A stretch of 19,209 bases of DNA, taken from assembly GCA_934691725.1 (NCBI GenBank), contig CAKUTF010000047.1:1-19209 (forward strand). The letters are read 5' to 3'. The stretch comes from an uncultured Fibrobacter sp. GTDB taxonomy: Bacteria > Fibrobacterota > Fibrobacteria > Fibrobacterales > Fibrobacteraceae. Under the pieces are notes generated by a model that worked only from the letters and a program-made list of their open reading frames with translations, was not told the DNA's origin and searched no databases. Within the stretch, counting starts at the first letter, position 1; each line of letters opens with the position of its first letter. Positions 6,010 to 13,145 of the stretch are shown here, piece by piece. Position numbers and translations under genes: made by a program.

Positions 6010-6933
6010 TTAACGACCGGATTTCTTTTCGGAACGGATGAGCGTGGACGGGTTCTGGCGAATCTTCTGGGAAAATTCGGAAAGGTTCAATAGGACCGTG
6101 TTGAGCTTGTCTAGGATTTCGGAGACGTCGCTCTGCGCATTGTAGAGGAAAAGGTCCGTGCGGTCCGAGATGTTCCGGATGGAGGCTAGCGTGGAAACGA
6201 TGTCCGCGTTGATAGCCTTCGTGTCTATATCCTGGATTTTGCTTTGGACGAGGAGTATGTCCTGTTCGAGCTTCTGGGCGAGTTCCGCTTTTTCGACATC
6301 GCTTAGAATTTTGCGCAGGGAGGCGGCGGACGCTTCGATTTCCCGGAGAGGCCTTTCCGCGTTTTGGGTGAGCTTGCTTGTATTCGCGCTTGCGCGTTCC
6401 AGGTTTTTGAGCGTGTTTTCGATGTGCGCCGCGTTTTCCTCGGAAAGAATCTTGCCCAGCCTGTCGAAGATTGCGTTCAGGTTTTCCACGGTGGACTCCG
6501 CCTTGCCGGAAATTTTCGTGAAGACGTTTGTCCCGGCGAGAACCAGGCCGCCTTCGGGAATGTCCTGTTCCGTCACCTGGCCTCCGGAAAGCACCAGGTC
6601 CTTTTGGCCGGTGAGCGAGATGCCGTTTGTCATCTGGGCGCGGGTTCCGGTCTTGATCGGGGTGCCTTTCTGGACGTCGAACTCGACGACGACGTTTCCG
6701 AGGTCGGTGCTGTCGATGTAGATTTTCCCCACGTTCCCGACTTCGATTCCGTTCAGCATGACCTTCGCATCGACGGAAAGCCCGATGACGGATTCGGAAA
6801 ACACCGTGTAGTAGTGCGTCTTCTGGTTGGAAAGCTGCTGCTGGGCGATGAATACGGTGAATCCGACGGCTGCCCCGAGGCAGATCAGGAGAAAAATCCC
6901 CAGCCGGATGCGTTCTGTTCTTGTCGTGTCCAT
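6010..6933 (-). CDS. mlaD: MCE domain protein, MlaD type (periplasmic lipid-transfer subunit)
   Basis: A 307-residue inner-membrane-anchored MCE protein that would form the substrate-binding ring on the periplasmic side of the MlaFE-type transporter. One N-terminal membrane helix lies at about residues 10-30. The MCE domain follows (about 38-117), with the signature SVIGLSVDAKVMLNGIEVG, then VVVEFDVQKGTPIKTGT and ISLTGQKDLVLSGG. A long helical, coiled-coil-like C-terminal region (about 130-300) is typical of extended MlaD homologues and much longer than E. coli MlaD (183 residues). The ATG at 6933 lies eight bases after the mlaF stop, indicating one operon. Confidence 0.92.
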   Translation of the reverse strand: MDTTRTERIRLGIFLLICLGAAVGFTVFIAQQQLSNQKTHYYTVFSESVIGLSVDAKVMLNGIEVGNVGKIYIDSTDLGNVVVEFDVQKGTPIKTGTRAQMTNGISLTGQKDLVLSGGQVTEQDIPEGGLVLAGTNVFTKISGKAESTVENLNAIFDRLGKILSEENAAHIENTLKNLERASANTSKLTQNAERPLREIEASAASLRKILSDVEKAELAQKLEQDILLVQSKIQDIDTKAINADIVSTLASIRNISDRTDLFLYNAQSDVSEILDKLNTVLLNLSEFSQKIRQNPSTLIRSEKKSGR

Positions 6934-6941
6934 AAAAGTTT

Positions 6942-7724
6942 TCAGTCCTCAAAGTCAAAATGGATGAGTTCGCGGCTTTCTTCCGTTTTCCTGCAACTCC
7001 GCGCAAAGAAGTCCCGGATTTCGGGGATTTCGGAATGGAGTCCTTCGTCCAGCGTGGCGTCCATCAGGACAAGCCCGCGTTCGAGATAGATAAACCTGTC
7101 GCAGATGGTTCGGATGCTTTCGAGTTCGTGCGAGACTACCACGACGGAAACACCCAGCGTGTCGCGCAGTTCGAGCAGAAGCTCGTCGAGGGAGCGGGAT
7201 GTGACCGGGTCGAGCCCCGCGGACGGTTCGTCGCAAAAGAGTAGTTCCGGTTCGAAGGCGATGGCCCTGGCGAGAGCTGCGCGCTTTCTCATACCGCCGG
7301 AAAGTTCGGATGGGAACTTGTAGAAGGCGTTCAGCAGATGCACTTTCTCCAGGCGGTCGGCGGCAATCTCGTCGAGCATCCTCTGGGAAAGGGTCGGGTA
7401 GCTGCGTCGCAGGGGAAGTTCGACGTTCTGGGCGACGGTCAGGCTCGTGAGGAGGGCGCCGCCTTGGAAAAGGACGCCCGTACGTCTGCGAATCGAATCG
7501 GGAATAGGCTCGCGCATCGGGATTTCCTGCCCGAAATACGAGATGGAGCCGGACTTGATGTGTTCTAGCTTCAGGATGTTGTTCAGGAGCGTCGATTTTC
7601 CGGAACCCGATTCCCCGAGGATCAGACGGATTTCGCGAGGGGCTACCGAAAAGGAAACGTTCCGGAGGATGGTCTTTCGACCGTATCCGGCGCGCAAATG
7701 CTTGACTTGGAGAACCGTTTCCAT
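6942..7724 (-). CDS. mlaF: ABC transporter ATP-binding protein, MlaF type
   Basis: A 260-residue cytoplasmic ATPase powering lipid transport by the MlaE permease. All nucleotide-binding motifs are intact: Walker A GESGSGKST (37-45), Q-loop Gln87 in GVLFQGGALLTSLTV (this FQ..aLf.sLtv stretch is typical of MlaF), and signature LSGGM (141-145). Walker B LLFCDE (161-166) with the catalytic Glu is followed by PSAGLDP, and the H-loop is SHE (His199). It lies nine bases downstream of mlaE and eight bases upstream of mlaD, in the normal mla order. The start ATG 7724 has only a weak ribosome binding site, consistent with translational coupling. Confidence 0.95.
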   Translation of the reverse strand: METVLQVKHLRAGYGRKTILRNVSFSVAPREIRLILGESGSGKSTLLNNILKLEHIKSGSISYFGQEIPMREPIPDSIRRRTGVLFQGGALLTSLTVAQNVELPLRRSYPTLSQRMLDEIAADRLEKVHLLNAFYKFPSELSGGMRKRAALARAIAFEPELLFCDEPSAGLDPVTSRSLDELLLELRDTLGVSVVVVSHELESIRTICDRFIYLERGLVLMDATLDEGLHSEIPEIRDFFARSCRKTEESRELIHFDFED

Positions 7725-7733
7725 GGATGCCCG

Positions 7734-8804
7734 CTAGTAATAGATGAAGGAAAATATCGCGTCGGCGACGATGATTCCCGAAATGGACGTTACGACGCAG
7801 GATGTTGTCGCCTTTCCGACCGCATCGGCGCCTCCGCGGACATTCATCCCTTTTTGTGCGGCGACGAGCGTGATTATCCATGCGAAAACCAGGGACTTGA
7901 TCATGCTTTTGGCAATCAGCAAAAGCGTGATGCCGTCCTTTAGCGAGAGCCAGTAGTTGATCGGGGAGACTTCGCAAAGCATGTCGGCGACGATGAGGCC
8001 CGCGAGGCAGCCTAGGATGGACGCGCAGAAGGAGAGTAGCGGCACGGCGATGCACATCGCCTTGAACTTCGGAAGGACCAGATACTGGATTGGCTGGATT
8101 CCCATCGTGCGGAGAGCCTTGATCTCTTCGGCGACGGTCATGCTAGCGATTTCCGCCGTGATGGAACTTCCCGAACGCCCGGCTAGAATAATCGACGTGA
8201 GCAGCGGCCCGATTTCCGCGAACATGAGAAACCCTAGTCCCGACGAAAGGTACGAGGCTGCGCCGACCGCGTTCAACATGCTAGCGCTTTGGACGGCGAG
8301 CGTGAACGCGATGAGAAAGACCAGCAGAAAGACGATGCCGCAGGCTTCGCTGCCTAGCCGGAGCAGCTGGAGTGCCGTGCCGCGAAAAGGAAGCCTCTGC
8401 CTGTCAAAAGGCTTGAAAAATGTCCAGTAGAGGCTTTCGGACAGCAGGTAGAAAAAGGTCTTGAAGCCGCTAAAGAGAAAGAATCCGTAGTCGCCGAGCT
8501 TCTCGACAAGGCCCATTTTGTTTTCGGGGTCTTTTGCAGGGACGGTGTGGACCGTTATCTTTGAAATCTGCCTTTTCAGCTCGGGGGAAAAGCCGGCAAG
8601 GACTAGCTTCCGGTTCAATTCCTTTGCGCGGATACCGATGCTCGCTAAAAGCGATTCGCCGAGAAAGTCCAGGCGGGCAAGCGACGAGCCGTCTAGCCGC
8701 AGGTTCCCTTTCGAAAAAATCCGGGTGCAGCTTTTCTGGATGTTTACGAGCGTTTCCGGGGAAATTTCCCGGGGAAGCCGTAGGGTTGTAAAGTCGTTGT
8801 CCAT
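7734..8804 (-). CDS. mlaE: MlaE-type lipid ABC transporter permease with N-terminal STAS-like domain
   Basis: A 356-residue protein. The C-terminal ~250 residues are an MlaE permease: EIGPLLTSIILAGRSGSS (197-214), then ITAEIASM and EEIKALRTMGIQP, the family's conserved cytoplasmic coupling region, within five or so membrane helices. The first ~95 residues are soluble and look like a STAS domain (LRLDGSSLARLDFLGESLLAS, then NRKLVLAGFS). STAS is the fold of MlaB, a separate subunit in E. coli that stabilises MlaF, so MlaB and MlaE functions appear fused here. First gene of the cluster, ATG 8804; the promoter should be in 8805-8927, shared with a divergent gene. Confidence 0.92.
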   Translation of the reverse strand: MDNDFTTLRLPREISPETLVNIQKSCTRIFSKGNLRLDGSSLARLDFLGESLLASIGIRAKELNRKLVLAGFSPELKRQISKITVHTVPAKDPENKMGLVEKLGDYGFFLFSGFKTFFYLLSESLYWTFFKPFDRQRLPFRGTALQLLRLGSEACGIVFLLVFLIAFTLAVQSASMLNAVGAASYLSSGLGFLMFAEIGPLLTSIILAGRSGSSITAEIASMTVAEEIKALRTMGIQPIQYLVLPKFKAMCIAVPLLSFCASILGCLAGLIVADMLCEVSPINYWLSLKDGITLLLIAKSMIKSLVFAWIITLVAAQKGMNVRGGADAVGKATTSCVVTSISGIIVADAIFSFIYY

Positions 8805-8927
8805 TTATCTTCAATTTAGAAAAGAAAATGTTCCGGTTTGGAATATTCCCGAAAACTTTTGATGAAAGGTCCTGTTTCGGGGATGGAATCCGCGATGGGA
8901 TGGCTGTTTTTTTTTAACTTTTCGTCG

Positions 8928-9908
8928 ATGAATTTTTCGCGCCTGTGGAAGAATGCCGTTTTGAGTGTCGCCCTTTTTGCCTGTGGCGCCTTTGCCGATA
9001 TCTTTGACATGAACGGGCTTTACGGATTAAAATACGGGCCGAACCTCGCGATGACGCTTTCGGGGAATACGCCGATTGTCTGGGGGCAGTGGCTTTTCCA
9101 GAACTTCAATACTGTTTCGTTTAACTGGATAGAGCCTCTGCGAAAACTTCCTTACGGGCATCCGCTTGAACCGTCCGCGGCTTTTTTGCGCTTTTCCGCC
9201 GACGTCGAGGTGACGCCTTTTTACGGAGGCTTTCGGGTGGGAATCGGTGGAAGGCCCTTTGAAATCAATCCGCAAATCGAGGCGCGCTTCATCTACGAAA
9301 ATTACACCTATTTCAATTCCAATGTGGAAATGACGCTTACGAGCAGCGGAAAGAACGGAAATATCGCGGATTCATGGAATTCGGACTGGATAACGGAAAA
9401 GGTCTATTCGAGGGAAGCCTCGGTCGATTTCATGCAGAACTTCGCGTTTTTCTTTGACCTGGAATACGGTTTCGGAACGGATGGACTCCTCGGGCTAGGA
9501 ATGCACTATACGCTGGTAGATATCAGCACTTCTTACGAAGGGAAAAGCTACGATTTCCGGCGCAACGTTCCTGTCTTCAGCCGCGACTTCATCATCGATT
9601 TAATCGCCTACGCCTATGTCCCCCTGACTTCGCACTGGGCGGTTTCCGGCTACCTGAACCAATACAATACGGGAAATTCCAAGTCTTCGAACGATTCGTA
9701 TCTCAAGGAGCCGTTGAGCTTCACGATTGCCCTTCTCGGACCATCCTTTAATTGGGAGGATAAGCGGAACAGGCTTACGCTTTTAGGCGGCTACTGGAAA
9801 CGCGAAAAGAAGCGCTTTTACAAGGGGCGCGTGTCGCAGCAGTTCCTAGTCCATCTGCAGTATCAGCGGAATTTTGGCTTTGGAATCCGGCCCGTGCCAG
9901 AAGATTGA
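8928..9908 (+). CDS. Predicted outer-membrane beta-barrel protein, family not recognised
   Basis: A 326-residue exported protein. The signal peptide (MNFSRLWKNAVLSVALFACG, cleavage likely after AFA at residue 23) is followed by alternating aromatic/hydrophobic stretches such as FEINPQIEARFIYENYTYF, FFFDLEYGFGTDGLLGLGMH and FLVHLQYQRNFGFGI. These are typical of outer-membrane barrel strands with polar loops. I chose ATG 8928 because it begins the signal peptide, but it has no clear ribosome binding site; in-frame ATGs at 8862 and 8883 would add 22 or 15 residues. The gene is divergent from mlaE (123 bases apart), and its 3' end overlaps the opposing exported-protein gene by 63 bases. No homologue recognised; no function assigned. 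Confidence 0.7.
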   Translation: MNFSRLWKNAVLSVALFACGAFADIFDMNGLYGLKYGPNLAMTLSGNTPIVWGQWLFQNFNTVSFNWIEPLRKLPYGHPLEPSAAFLRFSADVEVTPFYGGFRVGIGGRPFEINPQIEARFIYENYTYFNSNVEMTLTSSGKNGNIADSWNSDWITEKVYSREASVDFMQNFAFFFDLEYGFGTDGLLGLGMHYTLVDISTSYEGKSYDFRRNVPVFSRDFIIDLIAYAYVPLTSHWAVSGYLNQYNTGNSKSSNDSYLKEPLSFTIALLGPSFNWEDKRNRLTLLGGYWKREKKRFYKGRVSQQFLVHLQYQRNFGFGIRPVPED

Positions 9909-10451
9909 CGGAAAATCCGCGGAATCTTTGGGAATGTCCGGCGAAATTTTTCGGGCGGTCCGAATCCAGAGCGACCCGTGTCCGCCCTTTCCGTAAAAGT
10001 CGATAATCGCGGGGAGAAAAAGCCCGTCGTAATTTTTCCAACTGTGGATGTAGAGGGAATCTTGCGCGGTAGAATCTGGAACGAGATTTCCGCGGGCGAG
10101 GCTTTCGAGATGGTTCCAGGTAAGGGGGCTTTCCCCGATGAATTCCTGGAGATGATGAGTAGCCATTTGGCGGCGGGCGTTTTCCTTCCGGAATTCCATG
10201 TAGCGGAAATCCCGAGCGGAAACGTAACGGAACGAATCCTTTCCCGAAAGGACGAGGTCGAATGTGTCCGCGGAAGCTGTCGCGTGTCTCCACGAAAGGC
10301 TCAGGTGGACGGGCGAAAATTCGCGGTTGATGAACCTTCCCTCGATGGAAATCCGGGCGTCGGAATCAAGCCTTTTGTCGGTGGGTTCTTCTGCGGAAAG
10401 CGTGCCGAAAATGCCGAGGAAAAAAGCAGCCTTGAAGAAAAACCTGGACAT
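9846..10451 (-). CDS. Exported protein of unknown function, possibly LolB/DUF4292-like
   Basis: A 201-residue protein with a Sec signal peptide (MSRFFFKAAFFLGIFGTLSA, cleavage after residue 20) and no lipobox. The mature part begins with a strand pattern (ARISIEGRFINREFSPVHLS), then FDLVLSGKDSFRYVSAR, LQEFIGESPLTWNHLESLARG and WIRTARKISPDI. The 'strand series, then G(e)SPLTWNHLESLARG helix' order recalls LolA/LolB-type lipoprotein-carrier folds such as DUF4292, but this is a weak inference. ATG 10451 is preferred over ATG 10469 because it starts the signal peptide, has agga upstream and does not overlap merR. It is the third gene of an rsmG-merR operon. Its last 63 bases overlap the opposing barrel gene. 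Confidence 0.6.
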   Translation of the reverse strand: MSRFFFKAAFFLGIFGTLSAEEPTDKRLDSDARISIEGRFINREFSPVHLSLSWRHATASADTFDLVLSGKDSFRYVSARDFRYMEFRKENARRQMATHHLQEFIGESPLTWNHLESLARGNLVPDSTAQDSLYIHSWKNYDGLFLPAIIDFYGKGGHGSLWIRTARKISPDIPKDSADFPSIFWHGPDSKAKIPLILQMD

Positions 10452-10461
10452 TTCCGGTATC

Positions 10462-10935
10462 CTAGGCATCTGGGGATTCGGAATTTTCGAGTTCGGGGAA
10501 GAAATGCGGGTCGCCGAAGAGTTCGTTCCGGAGCCTGTCCATCGTTTCGGTATGGGTGACCGCTTCGAGGTTTCCGACCTTGACCGCCTCTTCGTAGAGG
10601 CGAATCTTGAATTCGACCTTTCCCATGATTTTTTGCAGTGTCGCCATTTCCTTTTGCACGGCCATCCGGCGTTTCCGGAAAAGGGCGAGCCTCTTGGAGA
10701 GCGTTTCGTCGCCTTCGTTATACCACTTGATATACAGGCGGATTTCCTTGATGGGCATCCCGGTAGCCTTGAGACATTCGATCATCGAGAGCCAGTTGAT
10801 ATCTTCGTCGCTGTAACGGCGGATTCCCGACGCGTTCTTTTTTACAAAAGGTAGAAGACCTTCCTTTTCGTAGTAGCGGAGCGTGTAAGCGGAAAGCCCC
10901 GTCTTTTCTGCAACCTGGCCGATGGAATAGGACAT
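10462..10935 (-). CDS. MerR family transcriptional regulator
   Basis: A 157-residue DNA-binding regulator. The N-terminal winged helix-turn-helix is textbook MerR: YSIGQVAEKTGLSAYTLRYY (residues 3-22), EKEGLLPFVKKNASGIRRYS, then DEDINWLSMIECLKATGMPI. The following helix (about 75-120) is the dimerisation coiled coil. It lacks the cysteine cluster of mercury or copper sensors (only one Cys, in the HTH core), so it is not an obvious metal sensor; the ligand is unknown. The strong aggagg ribosome binding site overlaps the rsmG stop codon, implying coupled translation with rsmG. A likely target is its own operon or a neighbour, but no operator was identified. Confidence 0.92.
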   Translation of the reverse strand: MSYSIGQVAEKTGLSAYTLRYYEKEGLLPFVKKNASGIRRYSDEDINWLSMIECLKATGMPIKEIRLYIKWYNEGDETLSKRLALFRKRRMAVQKEMATLQKIMGKVEFKIRLYEEAVKVGNLEAVTHTETMDRLRNELFGDPHFFPELENSESPDA

Positions 10936-10940
10936 GGAAA

Positions 10941-10946
10941 CCTCCT
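10941..10946 (-). promoter_or_regulatory. merR ribosome binding site overlapping the rsmG stop codon
   Basis: On the minus strand the rsmG stop TAG runs straight into the Shine-Dalgarno sequence: aggagg shares the AG of the stop. The merR ATG follows after five bases. This arrangement favours termination-reinitiation coupling. Confidence 0.8.
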
Positions 10947-11670
10947 AGACTTCTTCTGTTTTTTCGAGGATGATGAGGGCGCGGTCCTGAGTCGAATTGG
11001 GAATCCGGTAGAAATGGGTTTCGGCAAGCGAAAATCCGTAATCTTCCGGGTGGAGCGTCGAAAGTTCGTCCTTGACGGCGGGACCTTTCATGAAGTAGGC
11101 GCGCCCGCCTAGTTGCAAGGATTTCTGGATGCGCGGAAGGGTCAGCTCGATGAGTTCGAAAGCGCGGCTGATGACGCCTGTGACGGGAAATGCCAGACTG
11201 CGGCTGGTGACCTTGTGCCCGAAGACGTCGATGCCCTTGAGCCCGAGTTCCCGGATGACGAGATTTAGAAATTTGATGCGGTTCGGTCGGGGTTCGCAGA
11301 GCGTGAGACGGATTTCGGGATTGACGAGCTTCAGGGGAATTCCAGGAAACCCCGCGCCGCTGCCGATGTCTATCATTCTTTTCGGCCATTTGGGGACATA
11401 GGCGTTGATGAGCGTGCAGTCCGCGTAATGGCGTTCCGCGATCGTTTCGAATGCGTTCAGGCGGGTCAGGTCCTGGTCCTTGTTGTGTTCCCGCAAGAGC
11501 CTGTGATAGGCCCACAGCTGTTCTAAGGTCTTTTGTTCGAGTTCCACTCCGTGATATTCGAGAAGCTGTTTCAATCCGGCGACGGAAGGGACGGCCCGCT
11601 TCCCGCCAAACAGGGGAAAATCGATATGGGTTTGTCGTCTGCTGAACTTTGGCTGCATAGGGTTAAACAT
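10945..11670 (-). CDS. rsmG: 16S rRNA (guanine-N7)-methyltransferase RsmG
   Basis: Cytoplasmic SAM-dependent enzyme that methylates N7 of G527 in 16S rRNA (E. coli numbering). The 241-residue protein shows the RsmG N-terminal pattern LLREHNKDQDLTRLNAFETI, then AERHYADC (cf. 'NLT...RHilDS'). The SAM-binding motif is MIDIGSGAGFPGIPLKL (DIGSGAGFPG at 101-110), with LCEPRPNRIKFL downstream. It is slightly longer than E. coli RsmG (207) because of a basic N-terminal extension. Starts at 11670 or 11658 (MQPKF) are possible and neither has a good ribosome binding site, so the start is uncertain. It is the first gene of rsmG-merR-exported protein. No mnmG neighbour is present in this window. Confidence 0.95.
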   Translation of the reverse strand: MFNPMQPKFSRRQTHIDFPLFGGKRAVPSVAGLKQLLEYHGVELEQKTLEQLWAYHRLLREHNKDQDLTRLNAFETIAERHYADCTLINAYVPKWPKRMIDIGSGAGFPGIPLKLVNPEIRLTLCEPRPNRIKFLNLVIRELGLKGIDVFGHKVTSRSLAFPVTGVISRAFELIELTLPRIQKSLQLGGRAYFMKGPAVKDELSTLHPEDYGFSLAETHFYRIPNSTQDRALIILEKTEEV

Positions 11671-11730
11671 AGAAAATTCGCCGTTTTTTCTCCGCTTGGA
11701 AGCGAAAAGCGTCTAGAAAGCGTGTCTGTT

Positions 11731-11735
11731 AGGAG
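11731..11735 (+). promoter_or_regulatory. Ribosome binding site that decides a GTG start
   Basis: aggag at 11731-11735 lies eight bases before GTG 11744, supporting that start over the in-frame GTG at 11750 (14 bases away). Confidence 0.6.
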
Positions 11736-11743
11736 AATTAGCC

Positions 11744-13132
11744 GTGGACGTGAAAAGTTCATTTTTCCGGTTTGATGCCGCCTTTTTTCGAAAGCTCTGC
11801 AAGAAGTCGCTAGGCGCTAGCCTGGTTGCGTTCGCGATGCTCGGCGCCGCGGAAAGGGAAAGCGTTTCGGTCGAGGACGCGTTCTGGGCGTATGACGATG
11901 GAACGGTCAGCTACGAGGAACTCGAGGACCTCTTGCGGGCGATAGACGAAGGACCTGCGGAAGCGTGTTCCCTGTGGGAAACCTATGGCGGGGATCCTTG
12001 CCGGAAAAACTTTGGCGAACTGCTAAAAAACTGGAATGTCCGGGGAAATTTCGGATATTCCGTTTCGTTCGATTCCGTGGGAGGCGTCCGGCGGGAAAGG
12101 CTTCGGCTTGCCTTGGGTTTGCAGCGTTTTGACGGCGAAGTCCGCCTGGCGTCCGAAAACAGGGAAAAGCCTTGGATGGAACGTTTTCGCATCGTTTACA
12201 GGGACAGAAAATCATTTGGCGTCTTGGGAGATATTCTGGCTTCGGATGTCGGCTCCGCGATTTCCCTTGAAAAGACGATGGGGACGCTCGTCGTTTTGGG
12301 CGGGAAAAGCTTTTCGATCGGGAGTGTGCTTTTGGCGGATTCTTCTTTTGGGGGAGTCGTTTCGCTCGGGGCGCAAAGGTTCCGGTTTGCGGGTTTTGGG
12401 AATTTTGCGCGCGACGGTTTCCGGGACGCCTTCCTGAAAATTCGGAACGAAGAAGCAGACCTTCAGCTATCCTATTCGGACGGCTGGAAAACTCCACTTC
12501 TCTATGTTTCGTCGCGATTTGCCAAAAGTTACCCGTGGAGCGTTCGCATCCGGGGCTATTTTCACGGGAATCGTCAATTCTCGGGAATTTTCCATATTCC
12601 GAAATCCGTCGAAAAGAATCGGGCTGTGGGAAACGCTTCGGTAAAATACCGGTTTTCCGACTGGATCTTTGGGCTTGGCGGAAAATTTTTCATCCCGCAG
12701 GAATCCTCTGTCGCTAAATCCGAACTGGAAGCGACCGTCGGAAAAAACGGTCCGTCCGCCAAAATCGCCATCGGTTCTCGCTTGAAATTTCTAGAGGATT
12801 CGCTTGACGCTACCCATTTTTTGCGCAGCGGAATCCGCCTCTTTGAAGCGGAAAGCCTTTTGTGTGAATGGAAGTGGACGCAACGGTTTCCGGCGGCAAA
12901 CAGCCTGTATGAAATCCGTTCGGGCGTTGTTCTCTTTGTCGATTCTCCAGTCACCGTTTCGACGGTTTTGATTTGGAGGGGAGAGCAAAAGAGGCCTTTT
13001 GTTCTCCGCGAAACGACTCAGATGGCCTTTTCGAAATTTCTTTCGGGACAAAGTTCGGTCGAACTTCGCGGAAATCGCTTTCGGGAACTCGGTCTGTGGA
13101 GATTCGGGCTGGAAGTTGGCGGAAAATGGTAA
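11744..13132 (+). CDS. Exported protein, likely outer-membrane barrel, family not recognised
   Basis: A 462-residue protein beginning at a GTG supported by aggag eight bases upstream. A signal peptide with a long basic n-region (about 22 residues, FRKLCKKS) is followed by LGASLVAFAMLGAA. Next is an acidic helical segment (SYEELEDLLRAIDEGPAEAC, about residues 55-75) with two cysteines (CSLWETYGGDPC) that could form a disulfide. From about residue 95 on, alternating strands such as LRLALGLQRFDGEVRLASE, LVVLGGKSFSIGSVLL and FRELGLWRFGLEVGGKW suggest a beta barrel. Divergent from rsmG, and convergent with comEC with 13 bases between stops. I do not recognise the family and assign no function; proximity to comEC is not evidence of a competence role. 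Confidence 0.72.
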   Translation: MDVKSSFFRFDAAFFRKLCKKSLGASLVAFAMLGAAERESVSVEDAFWAYDDGTVSYEELEDLLRAIDEGPAEACSLWETYGGDPCRKNFGELLKNWNVRGNFGYSVSFDSVGGVRRERLRLALGLQRFDGEVRLASENREKPWMERFRIVYRDRKSFGVLGDILASDVGSAISLEKTMGTLVVLGGKSFSIGSVLLADSSFGGVVSLGAQRFRFAGFGNFARDGFRDAFLKIRNEEADLQLSYSDGWKTPLLYVSSRFAKSYPWSVRIRGYFHGNRQFSGIFHIPKSVEKNRAVGNASVKYRFSDWIFGLGGKFFIPQESSVAKSELEATVGKNGPSAKIAIGSRLKFLEDSLDATHFLRSGIRLFEAESLLCEWKWTQRFPAANSLYEIRSGVVLFVDSPVTVSTVLIWRGEQKRPFVLRETTQMAFSKFLSGQSSVELRGNRFRELGLWRFGLEVGGKW

Positions 13133-13145
13133 ACGGTCGGAAGGG

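Noticed and set aside
5996..7006. Long minus-strand frame extending the PqiC-like gene upstream to 7006
   Set aside because: It is the out-of-frame shadow of the MCE gene: no homology, Arg/Pro-rich, and the lipoprotein signal peptide with ribosome binding site starts at 5995.
6955..8055. 366-codon minus-strand open frame across mlaF and mlaE
   Set aside because: Arg/Pro/His-rich shadow translation of mlaF in another frame; mlaF carries all ATPase motifs.
8840..8849. Palindrome ggaatattcc between mlaE and the divergent barrel gene as an operator
   Set aside because: A single 10-bp AT-rich palindrome is expected by chance, and no second copy or promoter context supports it.
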